From NCBI RefSeq assembly GCF_014656055.1, contig NZ_BNBR01000001.1:558001-622000 (forward strand): a stretch of 64,000 bases of DNA, in the 5' to 3' direction. The notes beneath the pieces are model-generated. The model was not told the origin of the DNA and ran no database searches. It was given only the letters and a program-made list of their open reading frames with translations. Positions 16,443-25,471 of the stretch are shown in pieces. Source of the stretch: Streptomyces griseosporeus. Lineage in GTDB: Bacteria > Actinomycetota > Actinomycetes > Streptomycetales > Streptomycetaceae. The translations under genes were made by a program, and so were the position numbers. Every line of letters starts with the position of its first letter. Positions within the stretch are counted from its first letter, which is position 1.

Positions 16443-16700
16443 TCAGACGGCCAGCGACAGACCGGTCTCCCCCTCCTTCCCGGTCGTATCGGCCCTGCCG
16501 CGCCCCGCGTCCAGAAGCAGGGCGTCCGCCTTGGTGATGGCATCCTCCACGCTGGTGCAGCCCATCAGGACGCACAGGGTGTAGCTCACGTCCTCCAGTT
16601 CCCGGGCGGCCGTCGCCCTCTCCCTCTCCGCCTGAGCGATCTTCAGTGTGGCGTACCGCGTCAGCAGAATCCTGACGGTCTTCGGGTCCGGCACGAGCAA
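16443..16700 (-). CDS. DUF5133 domain-containing small protein
   Basis: 85 residues if started at TTG 16700, which has GAGGGGA 6 nt upstream; the longer frame from 16742 lacks a ribosome site. The sequence LLVPDPKTVRILLTRYATLK and then ELEDVSYTLCVLMGC match the DUF5133 pattern of a short helical protein with a conserved Cys. The family is common in Streptomyces, often in several copies per genome, and has no known function. Confidence 0.75.
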   Translation of the reverse strand: MLVPDPKTVRILLTRYATLKIAQAERERATAARELEDVSYTLCVLMGCTSVEDAITKADALLLDAGRGRADTTGKEGETGLSLAV

Positions 16701-16950
16701 CGGAGTTCCCCTCTCTGCATTTTTTGCTCCGTATGCCCGCACCAGGCCGGACTATGCACGCTTTTCGCGCGTCACCGCCGGAATTTTCACGTGAGCCGCC
16801 GGTCTGGACGGACAGTGCCGTCTTCGTCCCGGGATACGGACGGTCACCCTGATTCACCCGAACCGCCGTCACGGGGGCGCGGGCCGCTTCCCCCCGGCGC
16901 CGGACGCCGTTGGACACAGCAGTTGTCCCGGCTACGAACGGTGTCCATCC

Positions 16951-17292
16951 ATGAGTTGGTCCAGCCGCTTCCTGACCGCCCTCTATGTCACCACCAGCGC
17001 CGGCCTGGCCTGGACGGCCGTACTGGAGTTCCGGTACGGCCCCGCCTGGGCCGGCTGCCTCTTCTGCGCGGCCTCTCTCGTACCGGTCATCGCGGTCGTG
17101 AGGGAAAGCGTGCTGTGCGATCTGCGCCGGGCCGCCCGCCTGAGCGCCGGCCCCCTGCCGCGGATCGCCGGCGCGGAGGCGGTGGTCCGCGCCGAACTGG
17201 AGGCCGCCTGCTGCGAGCGCTGGTGGACCAGCCTGGGCACGGACCACGACGCCGGCTGCCCGCACCGCTCGCGCCGCAGCAGCGCGGCCTGA
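16951..17292 (+). CDS. Small two-helix membrane protein
   Basis: 113 residues. Two hydrophobic helices, about residues 7-24 and 31-50, are followed by a soluble tail containing a CC pair and C...H residues (LEAACCERWW, DAGCPHRSRR). No family name known to me. It is a single gene convergent with the ABC exporter, with 32 bp between stops. Confidence 0.55.
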   Translation: MSWSSRFLTALYVTTSAGLAWTAVLEFRYGPAWAGCLFCAASLVPVIAVVRESVLCDLRRAARLSAGPLPRIAGAEAVVRAELEAACCERWWTSLGTDHDAGCPHRSRRSSAA

Positions 17293-17324
17293 GACACCGA
17301 CGTACCGGCCCCACACGGGAGGGG

Positions 17325-19094
17325 TCAGGCCGCCTGACCCGCGTGCAGCGCGCTGTAGGCCCCGCCCCGGCGCAGGAGTTCGTCGTGCGTGCCCGTCTCC
17401 AGGATCCGGCCGTCGCCCATCACGGCGATGCGGTCCGCGCCGCGCACGGTGGACAGCCGGTGCGCCACCACGAACGTGGTGCGGCCCCGCAGCAGCCGTG
17501 CGAGCGCCTGCTGCACCAGAGCCTCGGAGCGGGTGTCGAGGGCCGAGGTGGCCTCGTCCAGGATGAGCACCTTCGGGTCGCGGATCAGGGCGCGGGCGAT
17601 GGCGAGGCGCTGGCGCTGCCCGCCCGACAGCCGCGCCCCGTGCTCGCCGACGAGGGTGTCCAGGCCCTGGGGCAGCCGGTCGACGAACTCCAGCGCGTTG
17701 GCGTCGCGCAGCGCGGCGCGCACGCGCTCCTCGTCGGCCTCGTCCTCCATGCCGTAGGCGACGTTCTCCCGGACGGTGCCGTCGAAGAGGATCGACTCCT
17801 GCGGCACCACGGAGACGAACCGGCGGTAGGTGCGCAGGTCGAGGGTGCTCATGTCGGTGCCGTCCAGCAGCAGCCGGCCCGAGGTCGGCCGGATGAAGCC
17901 GATGACGAGGTTCAGCACGGTGGACTTGCCCGCGCCGGAGGCGCCGACGAGGGCGATCGTCTCGCCGGGCGCGACGGAGAGCGTGAAGCCCCGTACGGCG
18001 GCCCGGCCCGAGTCGTAGGCGTAGCCGACGCCGTCGAAGGCGACCGCCCCGCGCACAGCGGTGACCTCGGACTTGCCCTCGTTGTCCTCCAGTTCGGGCG
18101 CCTGGAGGACCTCGCCGACCGACCGGACGGACTCCAGGCCCTTGGTGATGACCGGGGCGAGTCCCGCAAGAGTGGTCGTGGAGTTGGTGAGGGTGGTGAG
18201 GAAGGCGCTGAGCATGACGACGTCGCCCGGGGTGACGCCCCAGACGCGGTAGTACGACACGAGGGCCGCGGCGGCGAGGACCAGCACGCCGACGACGTTG
18301 AGGACGACCCAGGCGAGCGAGCCGAACCGGCCGTTGACCAGGTCCAGGCGCATCCCCGAGGTGAGCAGCCGGCGCAGCGTGCGGTCCATGCGGTGCAGCG
18401 CCTTGCCCTCCAGGCCGTGGGCGCGGGTGACGGGGATGAGGCGGGTCATCTCCGTGACCCGGGAGGAGAGGGTCTCCACCTCGTGGCGGAAGTGCTCGTT
18501 GTGGGTGCGCAGCCGGGCCCTGAGACGGGCGACGAGGAGGGCGGCGGCGGGCACGACGACGAGGAAGACGGGGAGGAACTCCGGGGTGCGGACGGCGATG
18601 ATGACGAGTCCGCCGATGAGGACGGTGGTCGCGCCGAGTCCGAGTTCGGCGGTCTGCTGGACCATCTGCTCCACGGTCTCCACGTCCCGGACCACCTTGG
18701 CCTGCAGCACACCGGCGCTGACCCGGGAGTGGTAGCCGATGGAGAGCTGCTGCATGCGGGTGCACAGGGCCGAGCGCAGGGTGGTGCCCATGCGGCGGAC
18801 GCTGCCGTAGAGCAGGCGGACGTAGAGCACGTGCAGCGGGTAGTTGACGACCAGGATGAACAGGATGATCCCGGTGCTCGTCCAGATCCGGTCCACGGGC
18901 CCGCGCTGGACGACGGTGTCGATGATGGAGGCGGTGATCAGCGGAAGCAGCCAGATGGGGCTGTGCTTGACGGTGAAGACGACGACCGCGGCGGCGAGGC
19001 GCCGGCGGTCGGCGCGCAGCAGGTAGGCGAGGGTGCGGACGGGGTGTTCGTCCCGGTAGCGGTGGTCGAGCGGTCTTTCCAGTGACGACGCCAT
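17325..19094 (-). CDS. ABC exporter, fused permease and ATPase (homodimeric type)
   Basis: 589 residues from the ATG at 19094, which has GGGAGG upstream. N-terminal six-helix exporter domain (about 20-300), then the ATPase with Walker A GASGAGKST (about 379-387), signature LSGGQRQRLAIARAL (about 480-494) and Walker B VLILDEATSALD (about 500-511). Half-transporters of this kind export drugs, lipids or peptides as dimers. Only one half is encoded, so it is probably homodimeric. Substrate unknown. It lies 1.3 kb from the graspetide maturase, so a role in its export is possible but unsupported. Confidence 0.9.
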   Translation of the reverse strand: MASSLERPLDHRYRDEHPVRTLAYLLRADRRRLAAAVVVFTVKHSPIWLLPLITASIIDTVVQRGPVDRIWTSTGIILFILVVNYPLHVLYVRLLYGSVRRMGTTLRSALCTRMQQLSIGYHSRVSAGVLQAKVVRDVETVEQMVQQTAELGLGATTVLIGGLVIIAVRTPEFLPVFLVVVPAAALLVARLRARLRTHNEHFRHEVETLSSRVTEMTRLIPVTRAHGLEGKALHRMDRTLRRLLTSGMRLDLVNGRFGSLAWVVLNVVGVLVLAAAALVSYYRVWGVTPGDVVMLSAFLTTLTNSTTTLAGLAPVITKGLESVRSVGEVLQAPELEDNEGKSEVTAVRGAVAFDGVGYAYDSGRAAVRGFTLSVAPGETIALVGASGAGKSTVLNLVIGFIRPTSGRLLLDGTDMSTLDLRTYRRFVSVVPQESILFDGTVRENVAYGMEDEADEERVRAALRDANALEFVDRLPQGLDTLVGEHGARLSGGQRQRLAIARALIRDPKVLILDEATSALDTRSEALVQQALARLLRGRTTFVVAHRLSTVRGADRIAVMGDGRILETGTHDELLRRGGAYSALHAGQAA

Positions 19095-19124
19095 CGGCGT
19101 GGTCCTCCCAGGTGCCGAGTGAAG

Positions 19125-19138
19125 GGCAAGCGCTTTCC
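19125..19138. promoter_or_regulatory. LacI-family-like operator upstream of the ABC exporter
   Basis: GGCAAGCGCTTTCC has the 8-bp palindromic core AAGCGCTT (19128-19135), like LacI/CcpA-type sites (GAAAGCGCTTTC). It lies about 30 bp upstream of the exporter start. No LacI gene is in the window. Confidence 0.35.
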
Positions 19139-19217
19139 TTCCCCTGCGGCCCAGGAGTACACCAGCCCGCGTCCGCACCCCGGCGGCGTCCGCACGACGA
19201 GACGGCGGGCGGGGTGG

Positions 19218-19772
19218 CTAGGCGTCGAGCGTGCGGGCCAGTTCGGTGGTGGCGCGGGCGATCTCGGCGTCCTCGTCGGCGAGGAGCCGGCGCAGGTCGC
19301 CGCGGCGGGAGCGGACGGCCTGGCGGGCCGCGCGCTCCCAGGTGACGTGGTTCTCGCGGTGATTGAGGAGCTTGGGGTAGACCGCCGCGGTGCGCTCCCA
19401 CTGCCGGGCGTCGGCGATGTTCTTCAGCAGCTGGATGATCTGCGCGCGGCAGCCGACGTGCGGCAGCTGGGCCAGCTCCCAGAGGAAGGGCACGGTGGCC
19501 GCGGTGGCCTGTTCGACCACGAAGCCGTACTGGCAGATGCGTTTCCGCACCTCGTCGAGGGCCGCCCGGGCGGTCTCGGGGTCGCCCCAGGCGATGCTCC
19601 TGAGCAGCCGTGGGATGGCCGCCGCCGAGCCGGTGGAGTCCTTGATGTCAGCCCAAGGGACCCGGTCGAGCGAGGCGAGGGCCGTGGTGCGGGCGGGGGC
19701 CGTGGGGGAAGTGCCGCGCCGCCCGTCGGTCCCGGTGACCGGCCGCGGCGCCTGAGACGCTGGTGAGGACAC
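19218..19772 (-). CDS. HEAT-repeat-like helical protein
   Basis: 184 residues, GTG start with GGGAGA 7 nt upstream. After a ~40-residue disordered leader the protein is wholly helical, with phrases such as ATVPFLWELAQLPHVGCRAQ and QLLKNIADARQWERTA that resemble HEAT repeats in immunity-like or scaffold proteins. No catalytic motif. It is divergent from the DUF397 gene and shares a 127-bp upstream region that carries a 14-bp palindrome. Confidence 0.6.
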   Translation of the reverse strand: MSSPASQAPRPVTGTDGRRGTSPTAPARTTALASLDRVPWADIKDSTGSAAAIPRLLRSIAWGDPETARAALDEVRKRICQYGFVVEQATAATVPFLWELAQLPHVGCRAQIIQLLKNIADARQWERTAAVYPKLLNHRENHVTWERAARQAVRSRRGDLRRLLADEDAEIARATTELARTLDA

Positions 19773-19855
19773 GGTTTTCTCCCTGATACGCAGTCAGGTA
19801 CTGGCGCCCAAGCGGGGGTTGACGCCCGGGCTATTATCCACGCTGACAGTGCTCG

Positions 19856-19878
19856 CGTGCAATTGCACGAGAAATTGC
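19856..19878. promoter_or_regulatory. Palindrome and half-site upstream of the DUF397/XRE genes
   Basis: CGTGCAATTGCACG (19856-19869) is a perfect 14-bp palindrome, and a third AATTGC half-site follows at 19873-19878, 12 bp after the AATTGC of the palindrome. It lies about 30 bp before the DUF397 start. A natural candidate for self-regulation by the XRE protein encoded next door. Confidence 0.5.
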
Positions 19879-19899
19879 GCGAACGGCGAGGAGAGTGCG

Positions 19900-20130
19900 G
19901 TGCCACCAGTACGCAACGGAGTGCGGGCCAGTTCGCTGGACGTCCGCTGGATCAAGAGCCGCTACAGCAACGCGGAGGGCAACTGCGTGGAGGTCGCCAC
20001 GCTGCCCGGCGGCGGCGTCGCGCTGCGCAACTCGCGGGACCCCGACGGGCCCGCGCTCGTCTACACGCCGGCCGAGGTGTCGGCGTTCCTCGCCGGCGCG
20101 AAGGACGGGGAGTTCGACCACCTGCTGTGA
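19900..20130 (+). CDS. DUF397 domain-containing protein
   Basis: 76 residues from GTG 19900 with GAGGAGA upstream; longer starts lie inside the palindrome. The motif WIKSRYSNAEGNCVEVA (about 13-29), then VALRNSRDPDGP and FLAGAKDGEFDHLL, are diagnostic of DUF397. These small proteins are encoded beside XRE/DUF5753 regulators across Streptomyces and are thought to act as their partner, toxin-like or regulatory. The XRE gene follows after 144 bp on the same strand. Confidence 0.9.
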   Translation: MPPVRNGVRASSLDVRWIKSRYSNAEGNCVEVATLPGGGVALRNSRDPDGPALVYTPAEVSAFLAGAKDGEFDHLL

Positions 20131-20274
20131 GGCCGGGGGCCCGCTGGGGCACGGAGAGGGCGCGCGTGTACCGCGTGCGCCAACTCCCCTGACAGCAGGG
20201 CGGAGAAGAGGGGATCGGCCCGGCCGCCGTACGGTACTCTGACCTTCAGGTCTGCCGGTCAACTGGGAGTCAGG

Positions 20275-21195
20275 ATGTCTGCCGAGTCACCCCGCACTTC
20301 CCGGCTGGAATCCTATCTGGACGGGACCGAGCCCGCCCCGACTCTGCTGAAGATGCTGGTCGGCGTCCAGCTCGCGGGTTTCCGCGAGGACGCGGGCCTG
20401 TCCCAGGACCAGGCGGCCCGCGAGGTCGGCTTCAGCGGGGCGAAGCTCTCCCGGATCGAGTCGGGCAAGGGCCGCCGCCCGCCGACCGAACAGGACGTCC
20501 GCGCGCTCCTTGACCTGTACGGCACGGGCGAGCACGAGGCCTCCGTGCTGCTGAGACTGCTCCAGCGGGCGGGTGAGCCGGGCTGGTGGCAGCGGTACGA
20601 CAAGCGGCTGATGCCGGAGTGGTTCGAGCGGCTGGTCGGCCTGCAGGAAGCGGCCGCCACGATCCGGACCTTCGAGATCCAGTACGTCCCCGGCCTGCTG
20701 CAGACCCCCGCCTACGCCCGGGCCGTGGTGGAGCGCGGACTGCCGAACGCGACCTCGGGCGAGGTGCAGCGCCGGGTCGATCTGCGGACGCGGCGCGCGC
20801 AGTTGCTGCACCGGCCGGACGCGCCGCGGCTGTGGGCGGTCGTCGACGAGTCGGTGCTGCTGCGGGTGCTGGGCAGCAAGCAGGTCATGCGGGAACAGCT
20901 CGCGCACCTGATCGAGATGGCGCAGCGACCGCACATCACCGTGCAGGTGGTGCCGCTGGACGTCACCAACGCCTCGGCGCCGGCCATCCCGATCACCTAT
21001 CTGCGCTTCGGCGGCCTGGACCTGCCGGACGTGGTGTATCTGGAGCACATCGGCAGCGCCAACTTCCTGGAGGACCGGGACGAGACGGAGCAGTACCGGC
21101 TCGCCCTGGACCGGCTGGCCGACGAGGCGCTGCAGCCGCGCGCGACGCTGAACCTGCTGCGCGAGACGATGGAGAGCCGCTACCCCGCCCCGTGA
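20275..21195 (+). CDS. XRE-family regulator with DUF5753 (Scr1-type antitoxin-like)
   Basis: 306 residues. A helix-turn-helix at about 33-90 (LAGFREDAGLSQDQAAREVG, KLSRIESGKGRRPP) is followed by a DUF5753 domain (about 120-295) with the hallmark EIQYVPGLLQTPAYARAVV (about 135-153). The partner DUF397 gene lies immediately upstream. Such pairs have been described as toxin-antitoxin-like or as developmental regulators; which applies here is unknown. Likely binds the palindrome at 19856. Confidence 0.9.
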   Translation: MSAESPRTSRLESYLDGTEPAPTLLKMLVGVQLAGFREDAGLSQDQAAREVGFSGAKLSRIESGKGRRPPTEQDVRALLDLYGTGEHEASVLLRLLQRAGEPGWWQRYDKRLMPEWFERLVGLQEAAATIRTFEIQYVPGLLQTPAYARAVVERGLPNATSGEVQRRVDLRTRRAQLLHRPDAPRLWAVVDESVLLRVLGSKQVMREQLAHLIEMAQRPHITVQVVPLDVTNASAPAIPITYLRFGGLDLPDVVYLEHIGSANFLEDRDETEQYRLALDRLADEALQPRATLNLLRETMESRYPAP

Positions 21196-21217
21196 CGGGA
21201 ACGGCCCCGCGCCGCCG

Positions 21218-22036
21218 TCAGCGCAGGCGTCCGACGCCGCCGAACTCGATCCACTCCTGGGTGAGCTGACGGGGCGCCACCTCGCTGTCCGGACGCCAGG
21301 TGGAGACCTCGACCAGGCCGGGTTCGAGGATGTCCATGCCCTCGAACCACTCGGCGACGTCCTTCTCCTCGCGGACCCGGCCCCAGTGGCCCTGGGTGGC
21401 CTGGTCCATGAACTCGGTGACGAACCGCCGGACCTCGGGGTCGTCGCTGACGAGCTGGCACATCACCATCATGCTGCCCGGCACGAGCCGCTCGGTGACG
21501 CGGCGGATCACGGCGAGCGGGCCGTCGGTCTCGCTGTCGGGGATGCAGTGGAAGACCGAGTTGAACAGCACGGCGACCGGCTGGGAGAAGTCGATCAGCC
21601 GCCGGGTCTCGGCGTGTTCGAAGATGGTCCGGGTGTCCCGCAGGTCGGCGTGGATGACGGTGGTGCGCTCGTCCTGCTCCAGCAGGGCCCGGCCGTGGAC
21701 CAGCACCATGGGGTCGTTGTCGACGTAGACGACGTGCGTGGTGGGGTCGACGCGCTGGGCGACCTGGTGCACGTTGTCCTGGGTGGGCAGGCCGGAGCCG
21801 TGGTCCAGGAACTGCCGGATGCCGTGCTCGGCGGCGAGCGTCTTCACCACGCGCTGCAGGAAGCGGCGGTTGTTCAGGGCGAGGGCCCGGGTGCTGGGGA
21901 CGACCTTGTCGAGTTCCGCGCAGGCGGCGCGGTCGGCGGCGTAGTTGTCCTTGCCGCCGAGGTAGTGGTCGTACATCCGCGCGGCCGTCGGCACGCTCGC
22001 GTCGATCGTGGTGGACAGCTGCTCTTCGGTGGACAT
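21218..22036 (-). CDS. SAM-dependent methyltransferase, DUF574 family
   Basis: 272 residues from the ATG at 22036 with GGGGGAG upstream. ARMYDHYLGGKDNYAADR (about 20-37) and the SAM-binding region QFLDHGSGLPTQDNVHQVA (about 74-92), with VYVDNDPMV after it, are typical of the DUF574 group, which is greatly expanded in actinomycetes. The acceptor is unknown. It converges on the XRE gene (22 bp between stops); genes of this family are often found beside DUF397/XRE pairs. Confidence 0.87.
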   Translation of the reverse strand: MSTEEQLSTTIDASVPTAARMYDHYLGGKDNYAADRAACAELDKVVPSTRALALNNRRFLQRVVKTLAAEHGIRQFLDHGSGLPTQDNVHQVAQRVDPTTHVVYVDNDPMVLVHGRALLEQDERTTVIHADLRDTRTIFEHAETRRLIDFSQPVAVLFNSVFHCIPDSETDGPLAVIRRVTERLVPGSMMVMCQLVSDDPEVRRFVTEFMDQATQGHWGRVREEKDVAEWFEGMDILEPGLVEVSTWRPDSEVAPRQLTQEWIEFGGVGRLR

Positions 22037-22136
22037 CGCTCCCCCAGCTCGGTGCCGCCAACTCCCTTGGTGTGACAGAGAGTACAGCCTCGTGTGCACG
22101 GGCTCGACCCGTCCGGGGAGGTCCGGGCAGCCCGGG

Positions 22137-22170
22137 GGACGGCCACCGGGGGCGGACCCGGTGGCCGTCC
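22137..22170 (-). terminator. Terminator of the Liv operon
   Basis: Perfect 14-bp stem (22137-22150 with 22157-22170) and a 6-nt loop, starting 17 nt after the substrate-binding-protein stop codon. It separates the Liv operon from the DUF574 gene downstream on the same strand. Confidence 0.7.
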
Positions 22171-22186
22171 GGTACCCGGGACGGGG

Positions 22187-23461
22187 TCAGCCGCGGGTGC
22201 TCAGGTACTCGTCCACGCCCGGGGCCTTGTGCGCGTCCTCGGCGTTGACGACGCCGCCGTCGGCCTTGGCGTCGGGCCGCAGGACGTAGGCCTCCCGGCT
22301 GGCCGGGCTGCCGGCGTCGGAGAAGTCCTGCGGGGTGCCGAGGCCGGTGTCGGCGTTCTTCTGCGAGCGGTGCGCCTTGACGAGGTCCTCGCGGGTCAGG
22401 CCGCCGGACGCGCAGGCCTTCTTCAGGTCGGCGCCGAGAAGTTCGGCGGCGTTGTAGCCGGAGAGCACGCCGGAGTCGACCGGGGAGCCCGGGTACTTCT
22501 TCTTGTACGACGCGACCATGGCGCGGACGCCGGGCAGGTCGGAGCTGACGGCCGGGGCGGAGCTGATGATGTTCAGCATGGCCGCGAGGGCCGGTGCCGC
22601 GGGCGTCTTCATCAGCTGCGGGGCGAAGCCGGGCGCGTTGCTGACGACGGGGACGCGCAGGCCGCGGGAGGCGGCGACGCCGACCAGGGAAGCCGTCTGG
22701 GCGGGTCCCGCGCTGATCAGGATGGCCTTGACGCCGGCCTTGCGCAGCGCGGAGACCTGCGCGGACAGGTCGGTGTCGGTGGCCTTGATCTTCTGCCCCT
22801 CGATCTTCAGCCCGGCCTTCTTCGCGGCCCAGGTGGAGCCCTCCAGCGCGTTGGCGCCGTAGTCGCCCTCGAAGTAGACGTGGCCGATGGTGTCGCCCTT
22901 CTTCAGGCCCTTGGTGCGGGTGAGGAAGTCGACGGCGGAGATCATGTCGATGTCGTAGGTGGTGCCGATGACCTGCACGGAGTCCTTGCCGAGCAGGGAG
23001 GCGGCCCAGGCCTGCGGGAAGGTGAGCATGTGGTCGCGGTCGATGTCGTCGAGGAGCGCGGCGACCACCGGGGAGCCGATGACCTGGGGCAGCGCCACGA
23101 CGTCCGGGGCGATGTCGGCGTAGGCGGTGACGGCCTTCTGCACGTCGTAGCCGTGGTCCTTGACGACGATCTCGACCTTGCGGCCGCAGATGCCGCCCTT
23201 GGCGTTGGTCTCGTCGGCCCACATCTGCTGGGCCTGCACGATGGACTTGCCGAGGGTGGCGTAGGGGCCGGTCAGGTCGGTGAGGGCGCCGAGCTTGATG
23301 GTCTTGGCGGTGACGCCGGGGCCGGTGCGGACGCCGTCGGCGCTGTCGGAGGAGCCCTTGCCGTCGGCCTTGGAGCTGCATCCGGTGGCCGCCAGCAGCA
23401 GGGCCAGGGCTCCGGCGAGGGCGGCCGCGGCGGTGCGGTGCCTGGAGTGCGTGGTGTTCAC
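22187..23461 (-). CDS. Branched-chain amino acid ABC transporter substrate-binding lipoprotein
   Basis: 424 residues from GTG 23461, chosen because it overlaps the permease stop (GTGA). A lipoprotein signal ends in LLLAATGC (Cys about 27). The mature domain opens with TIKLGALTDLTGPYA, a hallmark of LivJ/LivK-type (periplasmic-binding type 1) receptors for Leu/Ile/Val or related amides. It is the last gene of a five-gene operon; gene order suggests high dependence on read-through or coupling. The ligand may be another small amide or carboxylate. Confidence 0.92.
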   Translation of the reverse strand: MNTTHSRHRTAAAALAGALALLLAATGCSSKADGKGSSDSADGVRTGPGVTAKTIKLGALTDLTGPYATLGKSIVQAQQMWADETNAKGGICGRKVEIVVKDHGYDVQKAVTAYADIAPDVVALPQVIGSPVVAALLDDIDRDHMLTFPQAWAASLLGKDSVQVIGTTYDIDMISAVDFLTRTKGLKKGDTIGHVYFEGDYGANALEGSTWAAKKAGLKIEGQKIKATDTDLSAQVSALRKAGVKAILISAGPAQTASLVGVAASRGLRVPVVSNAPGFAPQLMKTPAAPALAAMLNIISSAPAVSSDLPGVRAMVASYKKKYPGSPVDSGVLSGYNAAELLGADLKKACASGGLTREDLVKAHRSQKNADTGLGTPQDFSDAGSPASREAYVLRPDAKADGGVVNAEDAHKAPGVDEYLSTRG

Positions 23462-24582
23462 GGGGTGTGCTCCTTGGGTCGTACGGCGGGTGCGGAGGGG
23501 ACGGTGGAGGCGGGGGTCTGCTCGGCCGGGGCCGGGTGCGGGCGCAGCCGGGCGCGGACCCGGCGGGCGAGGCCGTGCAGCCCGTCGGGGGCGTAGAGGA
23601 GGATGACGACGATGGCGGCGCCGTAGAGGTAGCGGGCGGCCTCGGTGGGGCCGACGCCGCCGTCCTCGGTGCCGGGGGTGGCGACGAGCGGCAGCTGGTC
23701 GGCGTAGCGGGTCATCAGCAGCGGCAGCGCGGTGACGAAGACGGCGCCCGCGGTGGCTCCGGCGACGGAGCCGAGGCCGCCGATGACGATCATGGCGAGG
23801 TAGTCGACGGACAGGGCGAGGGAGAAGTAGTCGGGGACCACGCGGCGGAAGGCGAGGGCGAGCAGCACCCCGGCGAGGCCCGCGTACATCGACGACACGA
23901 CGAAGGCCGCCGAGCGGTAGCGAGCGACGTCGACGCCCATCACCGCGGCCGCGGTCTCGCTGTCGCGCAGGGCGGCGAGTGCCCGGCCGGGGCGGGAGCG
24001 CAGCAGGCCGCGGGCGGTGAACCAGGTGAGCCCGAACAGGGCGAGGCCCAGGAACCACAGCCGTTCCTCCGCCCCGAACGGCACGCCCAGGACGGTGAGT
24101 TCGGGATCGTCGGCGGTGAAGCCGAAGCCGCCGAGGGTGAGCGGGGGCACGGAGCGGCCGTTGAAGCCGCCGGTGACGGAGTCCGCGGTGAGCAGCAGAT
24201 GGTGGCCGAGGAAGACCAGGGCGAGGGTGGCGACGCCGAGGTAGACGCCGCGCAACCGTCCGGCGACGGGGCTGAACAGGCCGCCCGCCACTCCGGCGAG
24301 GAGCACCGCGAGAACGGCGGCGAGCGCGGTCGGCAGGCCTGGGCCGGGGTCGCCGGCGAGCCAGGTGTAGCCGTAGGCGCCGACGGCGAGGAAGAAGGCG
24401 TGGCCCAGGGAGAGCTGGCCGGCGGTGCCGGACAGCAGGGACAGGCCGACGGCGCCGATCGCGGCGGCCACCGAGAACAGGCCGATGCGCAGCCAGAACG
24501 CGTCCAGGTAGAAGGGCGGCAGGCAGAGCACGAGCGCCAGGGCGACGGCCGCGGCGGGCTTCAGGTACCGGCGGTCAGACAC
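23458..24582 (-). CDS. livM: Branched-chain amino acid ABC transporter permease (LivM type)
   Basis: 374 residues, GTG start at 24582 overlapping the livH stop by 8 nt. About ten transmembrane helices, with the family region LSLLSGTAGQLSLGHAFFLAVGAYGYTW at about 47-74 and VDYLAMIVIGGLGSVAGATAG at about 270-290. The tail after residue 335 is charged and Pro-rich. Pairs with LivH to form the membrane channel. Confidence 0.92.
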   Translation of the reverse strand: MSDRRYLKPAAAVALALVLCLPPFYLDAFWLRIGLFSVAAAIGAVGLSLLSGTAGQLSLGHAFFLAVGAYGYTWLAGDPGPGLPTALAAVLAVLLAGVAGGLFSPVAGRLRGVYLGVATLALVFLGHHLLLTADSVTGGFNGRSVPPLTLGGFGFTADDPELTVLGVPFGAEERLWFLGLALFGLTWFTARGLLRSRPGRALAALRDSETAAAVMGVDVARYRSAAFVVSSMYAGLAGVLLALAFRRVVPDYFSLALSVDYLAMIVIGGLGSVAGATAGAVFVTALPLLMTRYADQLPLVATPGTEDGGVGPTEAARYLYGAAIVVILLYAPDGLHGLARRVRARLRPHPAPAEQTPASTVPSAPAVRPKEHTP

Positions 24583-25471
24583 GGGCCGCTCCCTTCGCGC
24601 CGAACAGCCCGGTGGGCCGGACCAGGAGGACGAGGACCATCACGGCGTACGGCGCCACGTCGCCGAACCCCTCGCCGAGGACGTGCAGATCGGACTGGTG
24701 TCCGGCGACGAGGGCCTCGGTCAGCCCGATCAGCAGGCTGCCCGCGAGGGCGCCGGGCGGGGAGGCCATGCCGCCGAGGATGGCGGCGGGGAACGCCTTC
24801 AGCGCGATCTGGCCGGTGGTGCGCTCCAGGCCCGGCGCGGGGAACGCGGCGAGGAACACCGCGGCCAGCGCGGCGAGCGCGCCCGCCAGACACCAGGCGA
24901 GCATGCGGACCCGGCTGAGCCGTACGCCCATCAGCGCGGCGGCCTCCGTGTCCTCGGCGGCGGCGCGCAGCGACAGGCCCCACGGGGTGAACCGGAACAG
25001 GGCGAAGACGGCGGCGATCGCGACGGCCGACACGGCGATCGCAGCGAGCCGGCTGTCGGCGACGGTCACGGAGCCGAGGGTGACCACCGAGTCGCCCCAG
25101 GGGTCGCCGAGAGAGAGCAGGTCGCCGCCGATGCGCCGGGACAGGTCGGTGAGCAGCACGATGTCGACGCCGATGGTGACGATGGTCTGCACGTGCGCCA
25201 TGCGCGGGTCGGGCTCGCCGCGCTGGAGCAGCAGCCGGTCGAGGGCACCGGCGAGGAGTGCGGTGGCGAGGACGGCCACGGCGAGGGCGCCCGCGAAGCC
25301 GAGGTCGTCGTGGAGGACGGCGGTGAGGTAGCCGCCGAACAGCAGCAGGGAGCCCTGGGCGAAGTTGATGACGCCGGAGGCCTTGAAGATGACGACGAAG
25401 CCGAGGGCGACGAGGGCGTAGACGGCGCCGAGGGCGAGGCCGTTGAGGAGGTCGTCGAGGAGGGAGGTCAT
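24575..25471 (-). CDS. livH: Branched-chain amino acid ABC transporter permease (LivH type)
   Basis: 298 residues from ATG 25471, which overlaps the livG stop (ATGA). The opening LLNGLALGAVYALVALGFVV and VINFAQGSLLLFGGYL (about 34-49), together with LKAFPAAILGGMASPPGALA near 245, are standard LivH features. About eight helices. Confidence 0.92.
   Translation of the reverse strand: MTSLLDDLLNGLALGAVYALVALGFVVIFKASGVINFAQGSLLLFGGYLTAVLHDDLGFAGALAVAVLATALLAGALDRLLLQRGEPDPRMAHVQTIVTIGVDIVLLTDLSRRIGGDLLSLGDPWGDSVVTLGSVTVADSRLAAIAVSAVAIAAVFALFRFTPWGLSLRAAAEDTEAAALMGVRLSRVRMLAWCLAGALAALAAVFLAAFPAPGLERTTGQIALKAFPAAILGGMASPPGALAGSLLIGLTEALVAGHQSDLHVLGEGFGDVAPYAVMVLVLLVRPTGLFGAKGAARV

Noticed and set aside
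16374..19085. 903-codon plus-strand frame across the ABC exporter
   Set aside because: Antisense shadow of the exporter, rich in Asp/Glu/Gly runs; the minus strand carries complete Walker motifs.
17325..19094. ABC exporter as a dedicated graspetide transporter
   Set aside because: It is 1.3 kb away, separated by three genes in different orientations, and has no peptidase domain. Proximity alone is not enough.
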